NCBI GenBank assembly: GCA_008360955.1
Contig: LUCM01003995.1
Location: 42,651 to 106,650 of the forward strand
Length of the DNA stretch: 64,000 nt
Direction: 5' to 3'
Origin: Fasciolopsis buskii
Lineage: Eukaryota > Platyhelminthes > Trematoda > Plagiorchiida > Fasciolidae
In this document: in pieces, positions 1 through 11,402 of the stretch
Numbering within the stretch: position 1 is the first letter of the stretch
How the letters are laid out: the number at the start of each line of letters is the position of its first letter
Notes under the pieces: generated by a model
Seen by the model: the letters and a program-made list of their open reading frames with translations, nothing else
Databases searched by the model: none
What the model was told of the DNA's origin: nothing
Made by a program: the position numbers and the translations under genes

Positions 1-2244
1 GTGCCACAGTCAGTGATGTTCTTGCATTAGAAACCTTTCTTCCTTTGTATAGTTAAATTCTCCGGCTTAGTGTTTCGCCTTCAATTGACACTATTTCTCA
101 TTCTTTGGGCAAATGATGGTATGAAGCAGTAACCACAACTAGAGCACGTTGGTATAGGCTTAATGGTTGCACAAAGTGAACTGAATTGAACTATCTCACG
201 TACAGAGGCAGAGTTTCTGTGCCCTTGATAGGGAATTATGCTTCCAGTGGTCGTTCTATTTTTATAAGCAGTTTCTTAATTAATGCAAACGAGACAATGA
301 TTAGATGCAAGATGTGTAGTTCATCGGACTGGATGGAAACATTTCATCTGTGATTTTGTAATTACGTTACCCACTCGTGGATTCTGACCAATTTGCCAGG
401 ATCGTTGTGGTTTGGAATTTACCGGATGATTAACTATTGACTAAACTGAAAATAAAGCACCGTGCTCGTGCGATGTTTTAAAAGAAATAAGAAAAACGCC
501 TGACTCGCCGACAAACACCTACCCAGATTGAAGAATTCACACATTTGGGACAGAAGTGGACTTTCGTTTGTCTATTTGTCAACCAAATTGCCCAGTGTGC
601 CAGAAAGCAACACCCACAATGTATTTTTGTCTCCTAACTTCCCCATCGCTCTTCTATTCCCAAAAGGTTCATCTCCATTTAGAAATCGTAAAAAAACGCT
701 TTTTGCATGTGTAAATTCCAATCAATATGATGTGTATAGTTGCACGGTCAATTTTGACTTTCACTTTCCGACCCGTTTGGACTAGAAAACCTGGAACCCG
801 AATTCCGAAATCGAGAAAAATAACACCCTCCTGAATATTTTCCGTTCACATTCTTTAAAATTTCTGACAAAAGATTATGGCATATATTTTGTATTTGTAT
901 GATTTGTTTTCTTTTACAAAACTATCGATTCCAAACGAGTCTAGCTAAATGTTTTGAAGTTTTGTTGTAAAAAAGCGCGGTTATCAGTAATCGTTCCATC
1001 TTTTTAACCGATCAATAACACCATCAGGACACATGACAACAAAAATGCGAATGCATCCTCCACTTACATTTGTTTCGCACTTGAGATCAATGAACGCATT
1101 CCGATAACGTCAGCACTGGCCGTTGAAAAAAAGAACCATTCTATGGGATTTGGCTGACGGGGAGATAATACAAAATCAATAAGGTTCAGCGCATTTTGAT
1201 AGTGCGTGCCTTGAGGTGGGGGGGAGTGAATTGCAATTGACATGAAATTCTCGGCGAACCAGCCACTGGTAAAAATAGATATATATTCATTTATTTTCCC
1301 CAATTTACTTAATTTTTAACCCTATGACATCAGAAGAACCGTGGTAAAATCTAACAATGAACCAGACACAGGAATAACGGTTAATTTTACGGAACCGAGT
1401 TTGTGAAGTTGTTCTTGAACGCTGATTTGCAGCTTTTCGGGTTGCGCATGAAACATGAATTATTAGTCTCAGATTTGCTAATTTTTGTTACATCTTTGAT
1501 GCCCGAGTGCAGTGAAGTAGTTATTGCTCGCATCATCTCGGTATAGCTATACCGCAGGAAGAGGAGTGCTGGCATCCGTAAGCTTGAAACTGAAAGTGGC
1601 ATGAGACCAAATAAGGTCCCCATAGGTCAGGTATACCAACAGGCCAGACTACAGTCACATTTGCCGTCTACTAGTCAATGGACCAGGGAAACAGAAACTT
1701 TCACCGCTGGCTTCTTTTTGGTGCAACAGGATAGGGTAAATAATGTGACAGACGCCTGATCCATTTGGACACCACGGTCAAGTTGTGTAAAACAGTGTGG
1801 AATGACTAATGGCCTAAGGAAACCAATCTCTCGTGTTACTCATTTTGAAAATTCATCCTGTATCGCGTCTGAAACCAGCATAACATTTAGGCAATTACGG
1901 TACATTCATGCCTATTCAACAGCTAGTTTTAAAATACCTAAAAATATACCAAGACTTGGAGAACTTTGTAGCTGAATGAAAAATCAACCTCTGAAAAGCG
2001 GCTGTTATTTCAAACCACGGTATCATGATTTCAAAACTCATGAACTGGTTGGTCCTCCTACAACCCCTCACGGACCAAAACTTCCCGTAGACGATGAGAA
2101 AACCTGAAGACAATTAATTTCATTTAAGAACGAAACGGTACAACTGGTTTGATTCGTATATGACATGCCTCAATTGGGACCAACTTGTCTCAACCTTGCA
2201 TCTGATTCCTACAAGAAATAACATTCAAAGAAGTCGAAGTGTTC
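1..2244. other. Gene-free flank, no recognised feature
   Basis: I see no exon with convincing homology, no tRNA and no transposon protein here. The open frames present are short, lack splice context and have no recognisable motif. The sequence is AT-rich with short homopolymer runs, typical of intergenic or long-intron DNA. Confidence 0.5.
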
Positions 2245-2596
2245 CGTTGTTGTTGTTGCTGTTGTTGTTTTTGCTGCTGCTGCTGCTGCTGTTTGCTGCT
2301 GTTGTTTTTGTTGTCGTCGTCGTTGTTGTTGTGGTCTTTGCTGATGTTGTTCTTTACTGTCGTTGCTGTTGTCGCGTTTGTTGTTGCTTCTGTTGTTGCT
2401 GCTGTTGTCGGTATTGCCGTTGTTGTTGTTTTTTGCTGCTGCTGCTGTTGCTGTTGTTGTTGTTGTTTGTCGCTTCTGCCGCTGCTGTTGTTGTTGCTGC
2501 TGCTGCTGTGGTTGCTGCTACTGTTGTTTTTGCTGTTGTTATGGTTGTTGCTGCTGCTTTTGTTATTGTCGTCGTTTTCGTTTTTGTTGTCGTTGA
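2245..2596. repeat. Imperfect TGY (TTG/CTG/GTC) trinucleotide repeat, about 350 bp
   Basis: A long imperfect array of TTG, CTG and GTC triplets. Read on the - strand it is CAA/CAG/AAC/GAC. Because of the triplet periodicity, several frames on both strands stay open: poly-Cys/Leu/Val on +, poly-Gln/Asn/Thr/Ser on -. The - frame gives Gln runs of about 7 to 11 residues separated by Asn/Ser/Thr/Asp. I found no flanking exon with homology and no convincing splice sites, so I read it as a microsatellite, although a Gln/Asn-rich low-complexity exon on the - strand cannot be excluded. Confidence 0.8.
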
Positions 2597-3251
2597 GGCC
2601 AGATTTCGGTCTAGCGTTCAATGAGCCACGTCAGTTGACAGCAAATTCTCTATGCACAGTGCCAGTTTTTGCAGTCAAGTCTTTTGCATTCCCTCGTAAG
2701 AATCCCGATGAGAAGGCCTCAAAACAGGCACACAAACCCCTTTGATATCCTTGCCACATCCAATTTAACGAACACCTCTGTTTGTCGTGAACAAAGCGGA
2801 ATGACCATCCACTATTGCATACCGACAAGCGAATTAACATTTTGCTCTGCCGAGGCAAAAACAAAATAGACGCTTTTATAATCGTAAGTCTTTTCACATC
2901 CCGATGGACAATTTTTGTAGATTTTCAAGAGAACCGTTTTATTTTGATTTGAACTTGTTTTGATCAAGAAAGCCCAGTGCAAATATTCACCATAAGTAGA
3001 ATTTTAAGGTTCGAATCTGTCACAATAGAAAAACAGAACAAGCAGTGACTGATGGTCTGACTGAACGCTCCAGGTCACCGTGGACTCGGTCGTTCTTGGT
3101 CTAACGGAAGCATTTTACTTTACGATGCATGTATAGTCCACAGGCGTGCAGCATCACCCCGATTTGGGTTGCACATAGGTGACAGGAAACCTGATAAGTT
3201 GGAGCTCGATTTTAGTGTATTGCCTATCATACATAACTTTTGTCTTTCGCA

Positions 3252-3412
3252 TCCTTTATTCATGAAATAATAATGTACATTATTTTTCAAGAAGGGGGCA
3301 GCGGCCAACAGAGGGCTGCCATGTGGGGAAGTTGACCGACGACGAGAAGATTGGAACCCGCGACTTTCATTTCCAAAAGCCACGACCTTATCAGCTTGTT
3401 CACCACCGGATA
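3252..3412 (-). mobile_element. tRNA-derived SINE, family A, diverged copy
   Basis: Read on the - strand it begins with a tRNA-like head carrying a degraded pol III A box (GTGAACAAGCTGAT) and a B box (GGTTCCAATC), followed by a body with CCCTCTGTTGGCCGC and an end near GAATAAAGG. It aligns along its length with the copies at 8298-8461 and 46042-46207. The element has no coding capacity and would depend on a partner LINE for movement. Boundaries are approximate. Confidence 0.8.
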
Positions 3413-6400
3413 AAGCCAGAAAGAAGATGGATTCCCGTAGAGTGCATTTTACCGGGAAAATTAGTACCTGTCGAAGCATCGTTGACAAAGGAAAGCAGTA
3501 AACAAAGTGCCTGACTCCATTTGAATCTGCTAGACAACAGGGCCGGTGATCGGAAGAGTTTGTGCTTTATTCTTTTGCCTAATGTTTAGACGAGTGCCCC
3601 CAAATTAAAGATGAAATTTTTCACAATTAATTTATTTTCCCACCTGCCCTCACTGAAATTATTGTTTCACTACTGGGTATTCGCTGTTACTTATCTTCCA
3701 AATAGAATTCCAATGAATTTCTTGAAAAATTCTAAAATTTAACGAAAGGGTTTCAAACTGAGAAAGTGTGAAACCTAGGCATAATGATAAACGCGGAGCA
3801 TCGCTTCACCTTACGAAGTTTTTTATTCAATAAGACGGAAAGAAGAAAATGGAGGCAATAGTGACGGGATTCTCCAACGTCATCTCAGTCGTTTCGTATG
3901 AGATCGCATCCGATAACGCACACCACGATCGATTTGCATTGGACCACAAAACTTCATTTATCATTATATGGGATCAAAAGTGCGAAGTAAGAGTAATGAT
4001 TGATGAGATATCAAAAAAATTGAAAATTCCCTGACCATGATCGTGGTTGTAAGGAAATGGGGACCGAATCGGAGAGTCTGCTTGACCCAAATCAATGACG
4101 TTTGTTTTCCGTCTTATTCCAGAATTTTGTCGACCCATCAGACATCAAGAAGACAGGACGATCTAGGATATCAGTCGCGGATTTCTACTCCTTACCTGTT
4201 TGAAGTCATCACCACCGATCGATACTGCTATTATCTTGAACAGATAACCACTTGAACAGCTAATTACTTGTTCGGCGTAGAAATTCATTCGTTCCGATTC
4301 CTTGTTAAGGGTACTGAATGTTTTGAGTTTTTGAAGAAAATAAACGATTTGACGTAAACTTAATCGCTCAACGAATACTTTGCATTTGTAAACTACCTCA
4401 CAACGAATAGCTCCGTGATGTCCATGTGTCCAGTTGGTTAGGTATTCTGGAAATAAGCATCCGTCCTGGACTTTGATAAATTGGTATGATTGCATGTGAT
4501 TCACGATTAAAAATGATTAATTTAGAAACTAAAAGCAACTGTTTTATGCAAAATCTTCAGACCATGGAAACAAAGATAAATGGGTAAAAGATGTGTGACA
4601 TGAAAAGACATGCGGTTATCAACCGGTCAAGTACAATAACTCCGATAACGATATGCTAGAATGTGCATTTTAATGAACGCCGCACGCGTATATTCCATAC
4701 TTCGTGTGATCCGGAAACAAGTTAAACTGCCTGGCTACAGAAACAAAGAGGAAGCATCCTCGATTTCATAGTCATCTCGGAGAGGAGACATGCCGCGATA
4801 AAGAGATCATGACAAATGACAAAACTAAACAATGGTAATATTGGATCTTGCAAAAATGGAATAAGATACACAATATCGATGAGAGTTATTTAGTAACTAT
4901 AAAGAATAAGGCAAAGCAATCATATCATGAAAGTGCACTGTAAGTCCGGCTGTTCGTCACCCTGTGCGTATATGTATGGCTGTGTGTGTGCCTATGTGCC
5001 TATGCGAACTCGTGTGTGTGCACAAACGCTTAGCTACCACGGAATGTACAATGTAAACCAGACATACTGAACGTGAAACTTATGTAGTTCTTATAAGCAA
5101 TAAAAAACTGATCATCGTTTAGGTTAATTTTGCTATCTCCCTAAAGCGATAAAATGAATCCATGTTGTTCCAATCCAGTGGTCCATTCGTTCAGGTCGTT
5201 ATCTGAGTCATTTCACTCCTCCTCATTTCCGAAGCAACATAACGATCACCTTTTGGATTCAAGTAGACGCAGATAAGAACACATGCGTAAGTAAGTGCAT
5301 GCACATACTGGGGTCAGCTACAGGTGAACAAGGCTGACAAACGGGTGATTGTTAGAATGCAGGAACAAAAACGTAATACATTCGTCCACGAGGATCAGGG
5401 GTGACAAACATTCGACCAAGACAAAATAGGCATTCCAAACGAAGCTACCGTGAGACAAGAATGAAAAGTTTCCGAGGCTTGAAGTTTACCGCAAAGGCTG
5501 ACTAGATGGAACCGCGTGTGGTATACGGGAAGAAACAAACGGTTCATGTGAGTAAGAGATCAGGAATAGGAAGTAGTGAGTACAAATCCAACGATGCTTT
5601 ACTCACCGATCCGGATTCGTCAGACCTGTACTTATGTTGAACTGACTTACTCGACGATTCGAGATTTTCGAACTACGTACCAAGTTTGTAAAACCTAAGT
5701 GAAAACAGGCTGAAGTAGCTCACTTTTGGCTCAAAGTTGTCGAAGAGATCAACTGTTGATTGGATGAACAGAAAGGAGTAGGTGCAAAAGGTTATGTTCA
5801 ACCAGGCCTGGATATTGGTAAAGTTGTCTCGATTGATTATGAAACGTTCGCGAACTGCCCCTTAAAGATTTGTGTTTGGTTGGAAACGGATATTTAAGCG
5901 GCTAGTGGAATTCAGCAGATTAGCAATCAAACATTGCATATGCCGGTCGGCACCTGGCTACATATTCGCAATCCAACGGGAGAAGTCAATGGGAATAAAG
6001 TTCCTCATTTGTGTGATTCTAAATCAGACTGACATAAATTGTACTGTTCATCTGGAAATTATTCCGTCCTGGAGATTGATAAGCACGGGGATAGCCCTCG
6101 GCCAAAATGACCGAAGGCAAACCAATCAGAACCCGAAACATCAACTAACCAAGTCCCAAGTATGCAGTCAACAAGCTGAAATTGCGATAATATCGATTGG
6201 AATTTGCTTAATAGTGAATTGTGTTAATGATTCAATCGGCCAGGTTGGAAAATAATGGCCTTTATTGATTTGAAACATGCCGAGGTGGGACGAGATACAG
6301 GTGTTCGGAATGAGTTAGAATGCCACGGGTAAAAATAAGTGAAATTTTTAAGTTACCTTAAAAATAGTCATCCTGTGGGCTAAGGAAAATAACTGGTTTT

Positions 6401-8297
6401 TCGTTCTTTTTCCAACAGTGTGGCGTGTATGTATTAACGCAAGCATTGAACTGTTATATTGTTTACATAAATGAAAAAAATGTCAAAAAGTAGATGAATG
6501 CATCTCGGGAAGCCATTAATGTATTTGTCTCTTTACGAGATGGGTAATTATACCCAAGTACGGATTGTTTTCGCATTGTTGTCAATATGTGACCACTGCC
6601 CTGACTAGGTGCAGAATCCAGGTGCATCAAACGACCGCCGATATATAAGACATTAAACCCGTTCAACCAAATGATTTTTTTGTGCTGAATTTGGCAGAAT
6701 GGTCTGAATGCATCCCGGTTGTTTACAAATAGTCATTCTGCATTGGACACTATAATCCTACATTGGCTTGATGTTCATAGGTATTACAGAATGAAGGCAC
6801 TTGATCGCCTGCCTCTGTGTGCTCTCATGAAGAAGGTTTGTGCGCAGTGTGAAACCGACTGATTTTCCGTATTTGGCTCCGAAAATGTCGACTTCGTGGT
6901 CGTCACTTCGTTGTAGATCACGTATTTAAAATGCCAATAAAACCATCTCATCCAGAGTAAAATAACTGCATGCGATAACTGAATGAAGCAAGTTTCTCCG
7001 CTCGCAAAACGTCCATTGTTGTACTTTAGATGAGTAGAATGACGAAGGTTTGTAGTTTCTAGTCGACCTCATTCGCTTCCGAATTCTGTTGGTGTAATTC
7101 GAAGACCTAGGAAAGAGGGAAAGCAAAGAGATAGTCAAGTTCCTTTGTTGCATTCTTCAGGCATAAATGTAATGGAAGCGGCTTGCCCCCTAGCCCAAAA
7201 TGGAGACGAAGTAACACGGAATCAAATAAGTTACCAATAGGTCATTTGTGGTAATCAGCCTGGTGACAGTTGATAGTCGCTCATCAGTAGTATATCCGGC
7301 AGATGTAGGGTTCCCGTCTCGGGCTTTTTAGTGAAGGAGAACGCTTAATCTACCCGGACGCAACCGACTAAACATAAGAATAAGGGAAAATAATATTCCA
7401 GGTTTTCCTTAACCTTTGTAACTAACTTCAGGATCGAAGCAATAAATCGTTTGTACCCAAGTTGGTTTAGACCATCAGTAATCGGCATGATTTGCTTTCC
7501 GGTCACGTGCAAAAGTGACCTGTTGGAGCAACCTGTTGTTTTTGCTGCTGGCGCGATCTAGGATTTCTCATTTTCACACGGTCTGAGGACCCGCTGGTTG
7601 CATAAAACCGGCTTTACCACGATAAGCCGTCTGTCTGAATTTGATCAGATCCATTTAAAACAAATTTTGGATGAGATAAAAGATTTGACACTATTCTCAC
7701 CGCTAGTGATGCTTCTTTTGACCGTATTATTAGAAGATGGCAAAAGGGAAGTAAGTTTTCCATTCTGCTTATATTTTGAATGATAGAGGTTTTCTTCCTG
7801 GTTCACTCGTTAGCGTCTAACTAATCAAATGCGGATACGTGCCCTAATTTTCCCATGACAAAGGAGTTTCTGGTTGACCAATAGCTGAGCAGTGGTTAAC
7901 TGGACTCAGCTGACCAGTACGTGGCCTCCCAGAGGAACATATTGGGGGCGATGTATATTCGTTGGCCACAAGAACTAACTGATTACCTCTTGTATTACAA
8001 AATGCATGGGGAAACCGTCAATGTTAGTTTGGAACCTGTTTGAAACGAAGAAGGACTGAGGTTTCAGATATGCGCAACCTGTTTGTTCATTTTTGCATTC
8101 GTGCACCGAACGCTCCAAAGATTGTCATGGGTAATTTTTAAGAGCGACGAAAAGGGCGTTCATTTGAATGGAATGAACAAACGGTCAGGAAATCAGTTAA
8201 GTCCCAATCGTCAAACGGTAACTTCCCATTCAACTTCAACTAGGGACCATGAACATTTATGTTAGGAAGACAGGTATCCTACAGAGTTGAACTTTGG
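3413..8297. other. Gene-free interval
   Basis: No exon or transposon protein recognised. A GT-rich patch lies near 4976-5025. Near 7882-7925 there is a weak A-box-like sequence (TAGCTGAGCAGTGG) without a clear B box, perhaps an old SINE fragment. The remainder looks like unconstrained intergenic sequence. Confidence 0.45.
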
Positions 8298-8461
8298 CCG
8301 GCGGTGGCCAAGCGGATGAGATAGTGGCATTTGGACACAAAAGATCGCGGGTTCCAACCTTCCCACTGCCGGTCGATTTCTCCATTTGTCAGTCCTCTGT
8401 TAGCCGCGGTCCCCTTCCCGAAAATGATGTATATTGCTAGTTCGTTAATAAAGGAAGTAAA
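8298..8461 (+). mobile_element. tRNA-derived SINE, family A
   Basis: The head starts GCCGGCGGTGGCC and contains an A box (TGGCCAAGCGG) and a B box (GGTTCCAACC). The tRNA-like part resembles a Leu/Ser-type tRNA. A tRNA-unrelated body follows with CTCTGTTAGCCGCGGTCC, ending in TTAATAAAGGAAGTAAAAGG. This is the same family as 3252-3412 and 46042-46207. It is non-autonomous. Confidence 0.85.
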
Positions 8462-11343
8462 AGGCTAAAGGAAAGACCAATGAATGTGACTAATCAAGTT
8501 AATTGCGCTGGCGTTTAATTGTTACTAATATAACGAAGTTTACTAGGAAAAAATCACTTTCGATGTACTGTAAATTTTGGCCCCAAGTTGTTAAAGAAGA
8601 CTAAATACATTAACTTCGGTAGGAAAGTCTATCGCATATCTAACTGGTCAAAGGTTTTCCCGGATACCCTCTTGATGGAGTAAAAAACGAGCAGTACACA
8701 AGTCCAAATGGTTCCGTTATGAATAATTCATAAAGTGTGATTGCAGAGATTAGATACAGGGTTTTACACAACACTGTCGTTAATTATGTTCCAGCATCAC
8801 ATATGGGTTTGGAATCTGAGTGGCTACAATTAGAGTCAATAAAATAAATGTCAAACGAATAAGGTAACAGAAAATGAATTACACATTTTTCGACAAGATC
8901 GAATCTGAACTGAGCTTCCAAGTGTTCAGTGCCACTGTAAAATCCAATTAATTTGAATCCTTCATCCTCGTGACAAAGTGCATTTTTATGGTTGAAACTG
9001 GGCGACATTTAGAAACTCTGGACCAATCTTGCGCCAAATTGGTTCCAAGTAATCTTCGAAAACTGGCCTAGTATTCGCCTTATACCGATTCGAAACTGGA
9101 AATTGGATGTTCACGGATTTCCTTAGGGCCTCGTGATTTATTCTTGCTTCTAGTTACACGGAAACCAATTCAATAAATTATCGCAACAGCTGTCATTTAT
9201 TTCTTCTTGTGAAGACGATTGATCATTCACATCAGACTTTACAGAGGCCGAAATCGAATAACGACTTTTATCCACTGTCAAATATTTTCCTCATGTAAAA
9301 CAATGGCGGGACAGTACGAGTAACGGTCACTTTTGGTAAACAAACTAAGAACATTAATGTTTGGTTTTGTCGTCTTTTGCTACCAGTTACTTGAAACCTT
9401 CGTATTCGAAACAACTTTGACTTGGGAATAACAAATTTTTCTATTAATAATTTATAGACCCTAGTCAGATTTTACGTTATCTACGCAATGATGCTCCAAT
9501 ACGATCGATCCCGTATTTCATCTAAGAGGAAAGCTGATTTATGATAGAAACGGTTCAGGCGATATGTTCATGGACAAATCTCCCGGTCGACCAATTTGTT
9601 AGACAACAAACTTCAGTATCCGCAACTAATCCATTTGGCGTTGACGCGAATGACGCCAAAATGGTTAAATAATCCACCAACGTTGTCCGTATGGGTTGAA
9701 AATTCTCAGTGAGCAAACAGAGAGAACGCAAATTGACAAGCAACCTCGCTATCAGTACTTCTTCGTACTTATGTATTATATCGCAATATGCTGGGAAAAA
9801 TTCTAGGGAACCGCATTGGTCAGATAAATGCACGGATGGAAAAGGGTTTGGCGGTTTTCTAATTATGGCTCGGAGAGGGATACGCTTGTTGCGTCAGTTA
9901 TTGTCTGAGCTAGGATTTGCACTGGAGTGAAGGGTGAGCTAGGTGAACTGAAGACCAATCACAAATTGATTTTGAGTTCACAGTGGAGGATCGTGAAGGC
10001 GGATAGAGTTAGCTTCCCCTTTGCTAAAGGAGCGAGGCTTTGCCAACGAATCTCTTTAAATCTTTCTAAATATACCATGACCCAATAGCATGAGTACGAG
10101 TACCGGAAAAACAAGCTTACTCGGCTACTGGTGTTTCTTCAATAATCCACATTATCGAGAAAGATTAGGGTAACTGAATAGATGATCCATCGTCGTCTGA
10201 ATAAGTGGGAATTGAAAAATCGCCTAATCTGCTACTACTACTTAAATAAAATTAGCTGAATTGCTTTTGACGAATTAATTGCTTAATAATTTAATCGAGG
10301 GACTGCCTTAGAATATCCCGAGAACCAGACAATCATTCTAGCTTGGAGTCATGATAGTGGGAGCGCTCCGCTCATTCTAACTCAAAGGTGTGACTATTGC
10401 ATGCATCTGGGACAAATGAAAGTGCACATGAGCGAACCTGTAGCACTTTCCCGTGCTTAGTGAATTATGCTTATCGTTTTGGGAAAATCGTGTCCATCCA
10501 CCGAGGGATGATCGGAAGATAGACAAAACAGTGCAAAATCTTATTGACCTGTATCGTGATACGATGCCGTGCGCAACACATGCCGTGGTGGGTGATTTTG
10601 TGTGTGCATGTCTATGTTCAGTTTACGCTTTCGATTGACTGGGGATCGTTCAGCAAACACACTGGTCACCCCGAAGTGAACCGAGAATCTTAGTTTACCA
10701 GCCCGACCAGTTCAATGCATTCGTTAAGTGGAATGCGGTGGTGCCGACTGATGGGCTATCCGCGCTTCCTACCTACTTTTCCTCATCCTTCTAGGGGAAC
10801 ACAGCTAACTGGCTAACTGAGCGTCCGATTGATTGTTTGATTGATCGGCCAACTAGTAAACGTGTGTGCACAGTTCAGAGGCCGTGGTACGATCGATCTC
10901 CGTACATCAAGCCAGTGGTTACCCTCGTGAAACTGCGCCAATCCACCCTCTCATAGGTTCATTTCGCGAAGTCGGGGCGGAGGCTGGACCAAGAAGCGTA
11001 CAACAGAAGACGTGCACAACATGGAGTTAGACGCATGGGGATTTTCATCTTTCTACCTGGTGTTGTGGGGATACAGTGGGTTAGGGAAAAGGTAGCTGGA
11101 TCGATAGGCGGACAGACAGATTGCACAGTGCGCGCGCGAGCCGGACAGAAATCGGTTGGACTCGGAAGGCCTATTTGACACGAGGTCAGCGGTGCTTCCG
11201 ACACAGTTCCGCTTTTGCCATCCACTGTGTACGTGTGATCTCAGCGTACGATCGCTGGTCTTTCCAAGTTAGAGATAATTTTCAAACTTTGGTTAACCCA
11301 CATTTGGGACTATTACATATCCACTCTTCTGTCGTTATTTCAG
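8462..11343. other. Gene-free interval, then the region upstream of troponin I
   Basis: No coding exon recognised. From about 10900 to 11240 the sequence becomes richer in G+C and CpG (for example GTGCGCGCGCGAG near 11128) and lies directly upstream of the troponin I start codon, so it is a plausible site for promoter or 5' UTR sequence. A pyrimidine-rich acceptor (TCGTTATTTCAG) ends at 11343, just before the start codon, suggesting that an upstream non-coding exon or a spliced leader joins here. No TATA box or muscle enhancer could be assigned. Confidence 0.35.
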
Positions 11344-11376
11344 TTGTATTCAATTTCCTTCTAACCAAAGAGAACT

Positions 11377-11402
11377 ATGAGTGACGACGAAAGCCGCAAC
11401 AG
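11377..11402 (+). CDS. Troponin I exon 1 (start codon)
   Basis: Begins ATG and encodes MSDDESRN plus two bases of the next codon, then a perfect donor GTAAGT. An acidic Ser/Asp start is normal for troponin subunits. A possible acceptor ends at 11343, leaving 33 nt of 5' UTR on the same exon. The exon ends in phase 2 while the next easily seen exon needs phase 0, so another exon of 3n+1 nt must lie between them. Confidence 0.75.

Noticed and set aside
2160..2745. Long open frames on both strands over the trinucleotide repeat
   Set aside because: They follow automatically from a triplet repeat without stops; no flanking homology or splice context.
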